Source: Rhineura floridana
Taxonomy: Eukaryota > Chordata > Lepidosauria > Squamata > Rhineuridae
Direction of reading: 5' to 3'
Assembly (NCBI RefSeq): GCF_030035675.1
Contig: NC_084489.1
Location: forward strand, 13,095,001 to 13,159,000
Length of the DNA stretch: 64,000 nt
Positions 32,572 through 43,842 of this stretch are shown here, in pieces. The notes under the pieces were generated by a model that ran no database searches, was not told the origin of the DNA, and saw only the letters and a list, made by a program, of their open reading frames with translations. Numbering within the stretch: position 1 is the first letter of the stretch; every line of letters begins with the position of its first letter. Both the position numbers and the translations under genes were made by a program.

Positions 32572-33635
32572 TGATCATTTGCATATTTATTGAGTTTAAT
32601 GAGACTTAGTCCCATGCAATCATGCTTAGGAAAACTGAAACTGATCATGAGGGGGAGGATAAGAGGAAGGGAGGGAGGGGAGGAGAGGGGGAGGGGAGGA
32701 GGAAGGGAGCAGGGAGGGAGGGAGGGAGGGGGAGGGAGAAAGGGAAGCAGGGGAAAGGGGTGATGGAGGGAAGAGGGGGAGGAGAGGAGAGGGCAGGGGG
32801 AGGAGGAAGGTGATGGGAGAGAAGGAGGAGGGGGAGGGCAGGTTTGATCGTTTGCATGCTTATTGAATTCAATGGGATTTATTCCCATGAAACCATGCTA
32901 CAGAAAGGTGAAACTGATCACAGGAGCAGAAGTTAAGGGGGGGAGGGCTAGATGGGATAGGGGAGGAGGGGAGAGGGGGAGGAGGAAGAGAGGAGGAAGG
33001 GAGGGGAGGGGAAGGAGGGCGAGGAGAGAAGGGAGGGAGGGGAGGGGGAGGGAGGGGCAGGAGGGAGAGGGAGGTTTGATTATTTTCATGCTTATTGAGT
33101 TCAGATATAGCTGGTACAGCACAGTGGGGAGGAGACCTGGCTGGGAGTCCAGAGTCTGTGTTCAAATCCCTGCTCGTGTGTCCTGGGTGTAAAGGGCCAG
33201 CTAAAGATCACCCCCACAGTGAGTAGCTCAGGGGTTATGTGCCCTGCCAAGCATAGTCCCAAGGAGCCCAGTTGCCCCCCAGCTGGCAGTTGCGGACAAG
33301 GAAGGGGCTGGCTTGTGCAGCTGCGGCAAGCTGAGCAGGCCCTAGGCAGCTGGGGAGGACTAGCCGCAGAGGAAGGCAATAGTAAACTCCCTCTGAATAC
33401 CGCTTACCATGAAAACGCTATTCATAAGGTAGCCATAAGTCGGGATCGACTTGAAGGCAGTCCATTTCCATTTTATTGAGTTCAGTGGGATTTAGTCCTG
33501 TGCGATCATGCTTAGGATAGGTAAAACTGATGTGGGGGAGGGGCAGGGAGGAGGAGGGAGAGAAGGAGGGGAAAGGGTACGGGTAGGGAGGAAGGTGGAG
33601 AGGAGGTGGGTAAGAGTAAGGAGGGGAGGATATTG
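32572..33635. repeat. Tandem repeat, three long units with purine-rich cores
   Basis: Units start at 32572, 32845 and 33077 with TGATCATTTGCAT-like, TATTGAGTTCAATGGGATT and ATCATGCTTAGGA-like phrases, then AACTGAT and a long G/GGA-rich run. Unit lengths are about 273, 232 and 178 bp, the last counted without the SINE inserted in it (33105-33472). The G-rich strand is the plus strand throughout. The proline-rich or arginine/glycine-rich open frames here are artefacts. Confidence 0.85.
33105..33472 (+). mobile_element. Sauria-type SINE, full length, in the third tandem unit
   Basis: The tRNA-like head (TAGCTGGTACAGCACAGTGG, B box in TGTTCAAATCCC) is followed by a long middle part. The BovB-like tail is GCCATAAGTCGGGATCGAC, TTGAAGGCAGTCCATTTCC. 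Flanks TTATTGAGTTCAG at 33092-33104 and 33473-33485 are identical, a perfect 13-bp duplication. It is probably young. Confidence 0.92.
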
Positions 33636-33779
33636 GTTGAGTGAGCACTGGGCAGAGGGAAAGCTCCTTTCCTTTCCAAAAGGAAAATATTGTTAATGGT
33701 ATCATTATTTTCAGGCTTCCCTCCGCTTTTTCCTATACAGCAGGCACATGTAGTCTCCCACCCAAATTTAAACCAAAGC

Positions 33780-34640
33780 CATCCCTGGCCACATCCACAC
33801 CAGACATTTATTCCACTACACTTCCCTTAAATAATCCTGGGAAGTGTAGGTTGTGAAGGGTGGTAAGAGCTGCTAGGAGATGTCCTATTTCCCTCAGAGA
33901 GCTACAATCTCCAGAATTCTCTGGGAAGAGGGGCTGACTGTTAAATCATTCTGGCCACTGCAGCTCTGACAGGGGAAGAGGAGTCTTCTGACAACTCTCA
34001 GCACCCGTCACAAACTACACTTCCCAGGATTATTTAAGGGAAGTGTAGTGGAATAAATGTCTTGGGGAAGTCAGGACTGTCTAAATTGAAATAAAGGTCT
34101 GACATGGGTGTGGCCCCTGATTAGCCGAGCCAAGCATCTGTGAGTCTGGCTTTTAGAACACTGACAGTTGATTCTTACTGAGCATGCCCATGCTTATCAT
34201 TGACACCAATGTTCATTTTCTTCAATTAATTAAAAATCAACCATGCATTTTTTTTAACCTTTAAGCTGCAGAAGATGAAGGTCAGAGTATGGAGCAAGGT
34301 CAGTAACAGGATTACAGTTTCTCTGTGAACATGGCTGATTTCTAATTAATTTCAACAAATTACAAGACCACTGACAGGAAAAAGTCCAACAGGGGTCTGC
34401 ATTTTTTTACTCTTGTTTTGGAATTTAAACTGATGATTCTCTCTGGGTGTTTTGTGTATCACCATGAAAACGTAAAGGGTTATTAAGGAATCATTTCTGA
34501 GTTCAGGACTTTAAGTTTTGTAAGATTTCATTTTGAAATGAGCTTATGGAAAGCAGCAGAATGGCATGGGGGTATTTTCAATTTACACAGCGGAATGCGG
34601 AAAATCCACGCTCTTGTGGCTGTATGATAAAATGATTCAA
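33780..34640 (-). repeat. Dispersed composite repeat R1, minus strand, with foldback core
   Basis: Reversed, it follows the copy at 5043-5905 block for block, for example CTTCATCTTCTGCAG, GGCATGCTCAGTAAGAA and CTAATCAGG. The foldback core has perfect 48-bp arms at 33802-33849 and 34015-34062 around a 165-bp centre that also partly self-pairs. Confidence 0.75.
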
Positions 34641-34979
34641 CAACTGGTGGCATTTGGGGATTATTTCCTGGAATGTAGGTGTTTTTAACTCTCCTTATCA
34701 AAAAGAAAGCTACATTTGTTCTCCCCTATGCATATGTAAACCCCTATTGGTCTCTACACAGAATTAGTCATGACAGTGTCCCTAATGCACTTAGCATTTT
34801 GCTGGCCAAGTCTGGTGAGATATCTTGTTTCTTCCAGTCCTGAGTTACTGTGTCTGGCCTTCTAAGCAAAGCTTTTCAGATAAATCATCCACCTTGCCAT
34901 CCAAGGGAACAGAATGTCCACAACAGGCTCCATCACACCCAGGAAGGTCCACTATATTTGATTCAACATTCCTTTATAT
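34641..34979. other. Intergenic, no feature recognised
   Basis: Unique sequence. Confidence 0.45.
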
Positions 34980-35112
34980 CAGGTATGGGAACTTTTGGGG
35001 GGGGCATATGTTGCTGAACTATAACTCCCATAAGCCTCAGCCAGCACGGCCAATGGCCAGGTTGATGGGAGTTGTAGTCCACCAACATATGGCAGACCAA
35101 AGGTTCCCCACA
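34980..35112. repeat. Foldback repeat F2
   Basis: CATATGTTGCTGAACTATAA pairs with GTAGTCCACCAACATATGGC around CACGGCCAATGGCC. It is the same family as 23655. Confidence 0.7.
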
Positions 35113-35289
35113 CATGCCTTACATGGACTTAACCACCAGAAAGAAGCTGAGATACAGTATCCACTATCTATTTCCTCTGTATCCTACTCCCATAGCCTGC
35201 CAGGGCTCACCCCCTATAAAGCAATGTCACAAGACATGGTGGGGAACACCCAAAGAAGGTAAAGCACTCATGTGGCTACACAACATATC

Positions 35290-35400
35290 CTAGAATAGGG
35301 GTAGCCAACATGGTGCCCATTAGACATTGCTGAATTACAGGTCCCATCATCCCTGACCATTATTCATGGCTGGCTAGGACTGATAGGAGTTGATCAAGAA
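35290..35400. repeat. Foldback repeat F2, degraded
   Basis: GTAGCCAACATGGTGCCC, GGTCCCATCATCCCTGACCA and GGCTGGCTAGGACTGATAGG fit the F2 pattern. The right arm is cut. Confidence 0.5.
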
Positions 35401-35630
35401 TATGAAATTGTGTGAGTACCAATAAGATAGAGCAGGATCAGTGGAAAGAAGTGAAACTGGGTTCACTTGAATTCACTGGAAACTCCAAATTTGCCAGCAA
35501 ATTCTGTTTTAAAGGGGAATTTGGCAATGTCCTTTTGACCTTTATTTAGCAAGGGGTGAAGTCACAACAAATATCTGAACTATATTAGTGAAAATGTAGT
35601 TGATCATGCAACACAATTGTTTGATTTTAC
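35401..35630. other. Short unique spacer
   Basis: Nothing recognised. Confidence 0.4.
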
Positions 35631-35750
35631 ATCTGGGGTGGGCAAATCTGGGGCCCTCCAGATGTTGCTGGACTCTAAGTCCCATCAGTCCCAGCCAACA
35701 TGGCCAATAGTCAGGGATAATGGGAGCTGTAGTCCAAAGTCTGGAGCGCC
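35631..35750. repeat. Foldback repeat F2
   Basis: CTCCAGATGTTGCTGGACTC pairs with GGGAGCTGTAGTCCAAAGTC around CCAACATGGCCAATAGTC. Confidence 0.65.
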
Positions 35751-36004
35751 CCTCTCTGCCTTGCACCATTATAACCTGTTTCTTGCTTTGTTTACTGGAC
35801 CTTGCTTAACCCTTTGCTTGTTCTTTCCCCATCCAGACCCTGCCTGATTCCTAACCAGTTGCTGAGAGTGTAAGCAGCAGGAGGAGAACTGTGAGATTCA
35901 CTGCTCTTCACTTACAGGATTTGTTGCCTGTGTAGAGTCAGGGCCAGTTGGTGCCCCATTTAGGTTGCAAGACCATTTCTCCCTTTCCAGGTTTGCGTGT
36001 GTAT
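35751..36004. other. Short unique spacer
   Basis: Nothing recognised. Confidence 0.4.
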
Positions 36005-36517
36005 GTGTGTTATGTGCCTTCAAGACAATTACGACTTATGGCGACCTTATGAATCAACGACCTCCAATAGCATCTGTTGTAAACCACCCTGTTCAGATCT
36101 TGTACGTTCAGGTCTGTGGCTTCCTTTATGGAATCAATCCATCATTTCTTTGTCTTCCTCTTTTTCTACTCCCTTCTGTTTTCCCAAGCATTATTGTCTT
36201 TTTTAGTGAATCATGTCTACTCATTATGTGTCCAAAGTATGATAACCTAAGGTTTCATCATTTTAGCTTCTAGTGACAGTTCTGGTTTAATTTGTTCTAA
36301 CACCCAATTATTGGTCTTTTTCGCAGTCCATGGTATGCGCAAAGCTCTCCTCCAGCACCACATTTCAAATGAGTGGATTTTTCTCTTATCCGCTTTTTTC
36401 ACTGTCCAACTTTCACATCCATACATAGAGATCGGGAATACCATGGTCTGAATGATCCTGACTTTGGTGTTCAGTGACACATCTTTGCATTTGAGGATCT
36501 TTTCTAGTTCTCTCATA
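36005..36517 (-). mobile_element. BovB LINE 3' end, minus strand
   Basis: The minus frame 36516-36247 reads MRELEKILKCKDVSLNTKVR, then IQTMVFPISMYGCESWTVKK and WTAKKTNNWVLEQIKPELSL, the C-terminal part of the BovB (RTE clade) polyprotein. The reversed 3' end (TATGTGCCTTCAAG, CGACTTATGGCGACC) lies at 36012-36050. It is 5'-truncated. The frame breaks downstream of 36247, so it is older than the copy at 49817. Confidence 0.9.
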
Positions 36518-36719
36518 GTTTAATACTTTAATAATATTTAATATTAAAAAAATATTCCAGTAGAGGGACTCATTGCACTGCACTGTCAAGGCAACTCTTC
36601 CTTTTCTTATAAAACAGAGGTACATTATGAAGAAAGGGAGTTGAGGTGTAGTGTGTGCAATGCAAGGGTTGAGGAGTGTGAGTTGAGAGTTGAGGTGTGT
36701 GCCGTGCAAGCTTGCAGAG
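36518..36719. other. Short AT/GT-rich spacer
   Basis: A GAGTTGAGGTGTG phrase recurs two or three times near 36640-36705. Otherwise nothing. Confidence 0.4.
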
Positions 36720-36960
36720 GAAAGTATTTACAAACAGTAGCCAAACTACTTTTTCTAGAAGCCACCTCCAACCACCAAATTAACACTATGGAAATATTTT
36801 CAGATAATTGTGACGGGCTCATTTCCTTCCAAATGTATAAGCGCTGTTTAATACAAATTTCAAATGCAAAATCAAATGCTTTAGAATGGCCATGTCGTTT
36901 GTCTCCTTTGAAATTGTGCCAACTCCTTAGAAGTGTATTTATCCCTAACACATTTTTCTC
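36720..36960. promoter_or_regulatory. Candidate conserved non-coding element
   Basis: Repeat-free and AT-rich, with dense homeodomain/POU-like words (CAAATTAACA, GATAATTGTGA, AAATGCAAAATCAAATGC). No coding signal. Conservation is inferred from appearance only. Confidence 0.3.
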
Positions 36961-37319
36961 TTAAGTTTTAATGAAGTTCACCAAAGAAGCAGACTTTGTG
37001 AGACAAGCTCCAACTGTCAGTTTGTAAACTGGTGCCAGAGTACATCTCGTGAACAGAGGATGATGACAGGGCTGCATGACCACCAGGGGTATAGGCTGTG
37101 TGCAGAAAGACAGGCTAGTAGTGAGCGAGGTCACCAGGGACAGCAAGCTCCCCCCTTCAATGGTGTATCTGAGTAAGTCTCAGGTTTAATATCTTACTCT
37201 GTAGGAGACACAGCAGGCTGTATGGGAAGAGTTGTTTAGAGCATAGACAAACACAGTCTTCTGGCAGAAACTCACTTTAATAATGAATAATTCTGGGGGG
37301 AGCAACTCCTGAAGAACGG
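36961..37319. other. Intergenic, no feature recognised
   Basis: Unique sequence. Confidence 0.4.
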
Positions 37320-37390
37320 GTAATTAATCTGCTGCCCTGGGCTCCTGCTGGGAGGAAGGGCGGGACAGAAATCAAATAAATAAATAAATG
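37320..37390 (+). mobile_element. L2 3' tail
   Basis: CTGCCCTGGGCTCCTGCTGG, GAGGAAGGGCGGGACAGAAAT, then (AAAT)n. Confidence 0.65.
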
Positions 37391-37969
37391 ACATAATCTT
37401 TAGGCTACCACACACGTGATGGAATATTGCAGTGTACAAATAATATGTGATCAAAATTAAAAAGGGCTGAATTAAGGTAAGCCTTTGATGGATTTCATAT
37501 GGAAGGGAAAACCTTGTGAGATTTGTTTCTCTACCTCACTGATCCTTTTGGCTGATTCACACATGCATGAGTGCAGCAACAAGTGATGTGCTTGTCTGGA
37601 ACCTGTGAATGAGCTGTCAAACTTTGTGCAAGTAATCAAACTTGATTAAATTCAGTGGTAAGAAATCAAGCGATGTGGATGGATATGTAAAACTGTCCTC
37701 AAAACCCACCTGTGAAAACATCCCTTATCTGGTGGATGCCAGTTTTCATAAACTGAAATGTTATGATTTTGTAATTAGTGTGGTCTTCCAGAGGAGTTTT
37801 ATTTATTATTTAACTCATCATTTATAAACTATATTTGTATGGCTGTCCAATATATGTTCTCTGGGAGCCTCACAAAAATGAAAAGAATGAAATACAGTAT
37901 TGAAAATGCACAACAAAACAAAAGTAGCCCACAAAATTTTCCTTCTGGCAGATATACACTAAAACATGA
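37391..37969. other. Intergenic, no feature recognised
   Basis: AT-rich unique sequence. Confidence 0.45.
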
Positions 37970-38235
37970 GTCATAAAAATGATAATCCCAGATTATGAAA
38001 AACAAAACATTGCTTCAAAGGCTTGCATAGACTGTTGATTATGAAAAACAAAAGTTGTTTAAAAGGCTGGCACTGAAAAGATAGTAAGAATGGCACCAAG
38101 CAAGCCTCTCTGGGGAGGCTGTTTAATAACTGGGGTACCACCACCAAAAAGACCCTTTTCTGCCTCACTTCTTTTGGCATTACTTTCAACATCGGGGGCG
38201 GGGAGGCTTCTTACAGGAAGAGCCTTTCTGTGAGA
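37970..38235 (-). mobile_element. L2-clade LINE 3' end, minus strand, degraded
   Basis: The minus frames carry RQKRVFLVVVPQLLNSLPRE and an ending FLLSFQCQPFKQLLF, matching AFSVVAPELWNSLPEE...SFRRQVKTWL of copy A. Frames are broken. Confidence 0.6.
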
Positions 38236-38930
38236 GCTGGGAGGAGGAGCTTGTGGAACACTCACTCAGTCTTTGTGTTCCAGAGTGAAGTGTCCTCATA
38301 ATAGGTTGCCAAGGGCGCCGTGCTGAGGAAAGATGCAACAAGAGCCTGGGCAGAGCAGGGTGGCAGCGACTGGGCAGCGCTGACCATGGCCAGCGGGTAC
38401 CAGCTATGGGCACCCTGGTCCCCACTGGATGAATCCCTGCAATGGCTGCGAGGTGCTGTGCCCAGGCCCAGCAGCACTAAGCACCCCTTCCGGGGAGGGC
38501 AAAGCCCAGCAACTGCTACCGACCTGGAGGTGCAGCTTTGCTTCCAGGGACTCAGCCTGGTTCTGGAGCCCAGTGCTAAGACCGGAGCTGGGCATCCACA
38601 GCCCTCTGCAGTGGCTGGAGAGACTAGAGGATGCAGTGGGGTTGTGCACAAGCCCCAGGCAGTGAGGCTTACAGGGCTTGACTCAGTCTTTGGGCATCTT
38701 GTGACAGTACAGCCTCCACATTGGACAGGCTCACTGCGGGTTTCAGAGCGCTCGGCCTTCTGTCAAGTCATAAGTCCCCAGCAGCGCAGGCCTCATGGAC
38801 TTCGGGAACCACAAGTGCGCATGGCTATGGCCATGTGCCGTCAAATGCTGCGTGCCATTCTCCTGCTTTATGCTGCCTACAAGAAATGTGCCTTTGCCCT
38901 GCAACATTCCCGCTAAGGCTATCCTGGATG
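38236..38930 (+). other. GC-rich island with an unexplained 198-codon open frame
   Basis: The frame 38320-38916 starts [16 protein letters not shown] second Met ([13 protein letters not shown]) at 38386 sits in a strong GACCATGG context. GC content is clearly higher than the flanks. There is no signal peptide or membrane segment and no domain I recognise. Cys and Trp are scattered. Minus-strand frames of similar length overlap it, as expected for GC-rich DNA. It could be a decayed retrocopy of a host mRNA, an unrecognised repeat or a regulatory island. I do not claim a gene. Confidence 0.3.
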
Positions 38931-39229
38931 AGAAAGGGCTGAGCTAATTAGGATCCTTGCCTGCCCATGTGATAACTTTCCACCCACGCAAACATCATCC
39001 CTCAGCAATATCATCTCATCAGATCCACCTACATGTGTCTCAGAAGTCAACTTACTTCCTGAAACAATCATCTCCTCTTCCTAAGCTACATTTTGCCCAC
39101 CAAGAGGAAACCATTTACTTATTAGCATCAGTCTGCAAGGCAAAAATCCAGAGTGGGACACAAATCTCTGAGTGTTTACAGAGAGAGGAAAACAATCATT
39201 CAACATTACTTACTTTGTAAAGAGAAGGT
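38931..39229. other. Intergenic, no feature recognised
   Basis: Unique sequence. Confidence 0.4.
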
Positions 39230-42150
39230 CAAAAAGGATCTTTTACATATGCTATGAACCTATTCCCTTGCAGCATCTGGTTCATGAATGCAAGAAATAG
39301 TTAAGACAATTAAAAAGAAAACCTTTATAAATAAATGGACCAAGTGAACACCGAAACTCAAATCAAACAAGTTTATATGCATCATCAATGGGAGACAATT
39401 TTCAGAGACATGATAGACACTTGTACGCTGCAATGAAAAGGTAATTTTTCAAAAGCTTCCTACCTATCAATTTCAATGTGAACCATAAACGAAACTGCAT
39501 TATGAGATGTGGCCTATATAAAAAACAACATTTTTTAAAAAGATAAATGACACATAAAGCAAAGAGACTGCACATTTTCAACACCAAATAAATAAGTCAA
39601 TCACTCGTCAAACCAACAATGAATAAAGGATAATACACTGAAACTCAGACAGCATGAAGACATATAGATTCCAAATGGAAGTTTTGAGATGCTTTAAATG
39701 AAATCTTATTTCCAGCTAATGAGCAAAATATACCACTTTTCTGACTAAATATTTGACAAGATGAAATAACTGCATAGAAAACACTTTTCTGTGCTATCAT
39801 TTTTAAATTTAAAAGCAATCATTTGTTTATACCTATGGGTGAAAACTCAAGCAACTGGAAGTTTATTATACAAAGTTCAGTCTTAAAAAACATAAATTAA
39901 GCCCTTTTTTCTGGTGGAGAACACAAGCCTTGAGACCACTGTCCCCAAAATCTTTGTTTTCAGATAACTAGCAAAAAGTTTGAAAATGCCAAGATTTAAA
40001 GCTCCCAATCAGTCTCCAAATCATTTCCTCAAAAGTTCTAACAATCACATTAAAGTGGTTTGAGCACTAAAGTCTAAAAGTAATCAAGATCACTCTAATT
40101 TCACTGATACAGAAAAATGATCTTAAAAACCCAGATGCGTTTTTTAACAAGAATCTTTTGTATCTACAGAAATACATTTATGCAGCATCACAAAATGGAA
40201 ACAAAATGATCCCTTTGATTAATTTATTAAATTTGCTCTGTCACCTCTGCCTATTTTTTAAAAAAATACATGCCCACTCTTTACAACTGATGGGTCCAGT
40301 TTCTATTAAAGAATTATGAATTCAACCTTCCAAAAAAAATTGCCTGTTAGTGATCAATGAGTGAGACCACTTCTATTTAAGACAAATGTATGAAAACATT
40401 TATCGTCAGACATAGAAATCTAAATGTGCTTCTTTTTTCTTTCCTGACTTTACTTTTTCAATGACTTTCATTCCCAGTATGATATACAGAGATTTCTCCA
40501 TTTGCCAATAAACCCAGCCAAGTTCTGAAGGAAATTAACATACATTTTGCCACTTCAAAGTGGAGGGGACAAGATTCTGGATTGTGTTTGCGTGTTTTTT
40601 TTTTCAACATTGCTACACAAATGAGCATTTCTATTCTATAGTATATCAAAATTATTTTGGAGCTTAATTTCTATTCAAAGTAATCAGAGACAAGGAACTT
40701 TGCAGCTCTTTGATGGCACCTACCAGAACCATCTTATACAGCTGAAAACCTGTGGTCCATATTTAAAGTCATCAACACCACCAGTCAAACTAAAATTGAT
40801 TCCTCTAACTCTGTACTGTAACTGATGCAACATAACAGCACATAAAAATTAGGACTTCTATCAATAGCAAGGAGACAACTTGTAAAAGTTCTGGTTGGCT
40901 TTATAAATTAAAGTCACTTTTGCCACTCACAAAAATCTTTGCTGGTCTGCATTGGACTATTAAAAAAGACCACCATGGTTTGTCCACAGCAAAATGAAGG
41001 CCTTGGACTTACTACAGTTTACTGAAATCAATGTGAAATTATTTCTTGGATTAGAAGCATGCCGTTCCTTTTTTTTTTCCTTTATGACTTTATTTCTGAC
41101 GAGTAAAAGTCCCTCTGATCCTTTGGTAAAGAAGCTTGCCTTCAAAAGAAAATGTGAATGCTGTTGTTTGGTACATGTCACATGCACAATCTGTTCAAGG
41201 CTAATGAACCTGAGCTATAAAACTTGAACAGTGCCTTGGAAGATTAAAAAAAGATAATCCTTGTTTATTATCTGCTGAGATGAAGAACACACCAATAATT
41301 GGACTCAGGCTGTAATTTAATGGAATTGGTCAATGTGTATCATCTGCCAGATGATATCCACATGTGTCTTGTCTGAATCAGTAAACAAAGATAAAGGCCA
41401 GTTATGGTCTTTCTTTTAAACAAAAACAAACACCTTTGTATGTTTTGACCTTTTAAAAAAACTGGCTGCAAACATCAGCTTACACAAAATTCAATTCTGT
41501 GCAGGAGTATTCAAAACCAAGCTGTTATGAAGTGGTTCTAGCTGACAGAGAAGATCAGTAGAGGAAGGCACTCCTGCCTTGCCAAAAGCAAAGTAAGCCA
41601 CTCCAACACTGAAATATGTATGGGATGAAAGAAGCTTACAAAAAGCACATTCCAACAGTCTCTGGTCTATGCCTTGAACTTAAACAAATACTAATTTTAA
41701 AAAGGCATGTTTATATCCAAATGGGTGAGATGGGTAAGTGGATCTTCACTGTGATATTTTTAAGACAGCTTAGAAGCAGCTCACCTTTGCCTTAACAGCG
41801 GTTGATAGGAAAGCCCTTCTGATGGGTTTTCTATCCAGTAATGAAACCAGCATTTGAAAAATATATCTTTACCTTGCAACATTCAAAGTAAATTGTACAG
41901 ATTTACATCCTGTTAACCTGATGCAGTTTATCTTAAGTGAAACGATGTTCAAAAAAATAATAATTAAAAACCCTTAAGGTCCCGTGTGGTCTCAAATTTA
42001 TAAGCAATATTTTCTTTTACAGCCTCCAGATTAAATCTGCATTTGTTTTCATTTGATTAGCTATTAATATTATGTAAGGAAATACTGACCTGTGTGGCCA
42101 GCATTGTGTTAACATAAGTTTAAGAAAAATAAGAAAATTTACATCAATGT
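39230..42150. promoter_or_regulatory. Long repeat-free AT-rich block, candidate conserved regulatory DNA
   Basis: For about 2.9 kb I find no SINE, LINE, MITE or microsatellite, in contrast to the rest of the window. It has no long open frame. At 41250-41410 there are clustered words such as TTGTTTATTATC, CCAATAATTGG, CATCTGCCAGATGATATC and ACAAAGATAAAGG, which resemble forkhead, homeodomain, E-box and TCF sites. Its position about 5-8 kb downstream of the BMPER stop fits a distal enhancer cluster. This is inference. Confidence 0.35.
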
Positions 42151-43719
42151 GATATTGAATTGATGCAAGCAAAATAGACTTCCACTTGCACAGTGGGGCT
42201 TCCCTTCCCTCTTCTCCCCCCCATAGCCCCTTACACCCCCAAAAAACCTGCTCTGGAGGGTTGGGAGAACCTTCATAGCAGATATTTGGGGCATGGGAGA
42301 TTGCAGGGTGGGAAAAGAAAGGAGAAGAAAAGTCCTGTTGCACCATCAGACATCTGCTCACACAACATTGAATTCCACCCTCAGCGACCAGTCAACAAAT
42401 ACTGTGATTGTGATCAGATCCATGGATGCAAATTTATTGTTTTATATGGCAGCGATAAGACATGCATGCAAAATGTGTATCAAAGTTGTGAAGTGGCTAC
42501 AAATCCAATAAAAATGATATATATTCAGAAGTTGAAACAAATAGAAGGGACATTCTTCACCTGGGGCATCATTTGATCTATGGCTGGCCCGGCTAGAAGA
42601 GAGTGAAAGAGCTGAGCCTCTTTAGCCTGATCAATGGAAGTTGAATGGTGAGATGATATCTTTATAGCAGAGTATTATTGTTTATGTCAGAGACAGCAGT
42701 GTAAGAGCAAACAGGAATCTGCACTGGCAATCAAAGGAGTATATGACAGACCAGACTCTCTCTCCCTACCTCATCCCCTTTTCTTCCTGCATACGGTTCC
42801 TGCTATCACACTCACAAACTCCTCAAAGAGAGTGGAATGATCATCTGATGAGTTCCCTGGCCAACACAGCTTCTAGCCTCCCAAGGGCTCCATTGCTTAA
42901 ACTTGTCTCAGCAAGACCAAGGCCTCTGCCACATAGCATGAAACTTCAGAAGTGCTCTTATGGTGCACCAACTTACTTGCAGGCAATTTTTTTGAATATA
43001 GCCAAGCAGAAGCTTTTACAAGAGAATGTTCCCTTCTCACTGTTTGTGCGGACAGGCAGGGTATAAATCCATAAAACAAATCCAATCAAATTAATATCAC
43101 CACATAAAGAACCATGAGACAAAGAGGAACTGTCTTGTCTTGGGAATCTCACATTTCCATGGACCATCACAAACTTTCCAAAAAATAAATGCAGTAGCTG
43201 TGGTCCCTGGAAAAAAAAAAGAACATGTCAATTTCTCCTGCCTAAAGAAAATTGCCCTTGCCTCATGACAAGAACTATGGGGAGTTTTGGATTCTAAAAT
43301 AAGAATGTTGGAATAAACTATGTGAGCACAGATCATCATACTTGTTTTTGTATGTTACAATTCATTAAGGAAACCACATCTTAAAATGTAGAGAGGGAAA
43401 GCCACGAGCCCTTTCCCTAAGTGTTTGCAGGCCAACTCCAGTGGAAGCCGCAAATGAAAACATGAATGTTTACCCTCTCAATGTATGGTGGTGACCAAGG
43501 GTGAGAGGCTAAGAAAGAATCTAAAAGAGTGAAAATTTTCTGCTTTCTGTTATTTTTGCCCTAAATGTCATCACCCATCGGTTTGCATGTGTGGAGTGGC
43601 ATCTGTGTGGTAAGGACCCAGGAAACCTAAGCTAGAAGGCACATTTACTTTCATACTATTATTATCCAAAACAATATTTACCTGACTTTCCAGAATTGGA
43701 ACGGAGTGCTTCACAGATA
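42151..43719. other. Intergenic, weak repeat traces only
   Basis: A GC-rich patch at 42190-42260 and a possible old L2 end near 42900-43085 (GGACAGGCAGGGTATAAATC). The 127-codon plus frame at 42193-42576 has no recognisable domain. Confidence 0.4.
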
Positions 43720-43842
43720 GGGAATCTGTGGCTCTACAGATGTTCTTTGACTAATTCCTATCAGCCCCAGCCAGCATGGCCTGTGGTCCAGGATGATGGA
43801 AATTGTAGTACAACAACAACTAGAAGGCCACAAGTTTCCCAA
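43720..43842. repeat. Foldback repeat F2, degraded
   Basis: CCTATCAGCCCCAGCCAGCA, GGATGATGGAAATTGTAGTA and CAACAACAACTAGAAGGCC fit the F2 right half. The left half is poor. Confidence 0.45.

Noticed and set aside
32547-33192. Proline-rich and Gly/Arg-rich frames
   Set aside because: They come from the purine-rich tandem array and have no start context or conservation signal.
38750-38930. Possible NANOS-type zinc-finger retrocopy in the GC-rich island
   Set aside because: A few positions (HGLR, ILLLY, QHSR) recall the motif, but the required Cys/His residues are missing. The likeness is too weak to report.
42193-42576. 127-codon frame with Cys pairs
   Set aside because: No domain recognised, low-complexity start, and no splice or promoter context. 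Treated as chance.
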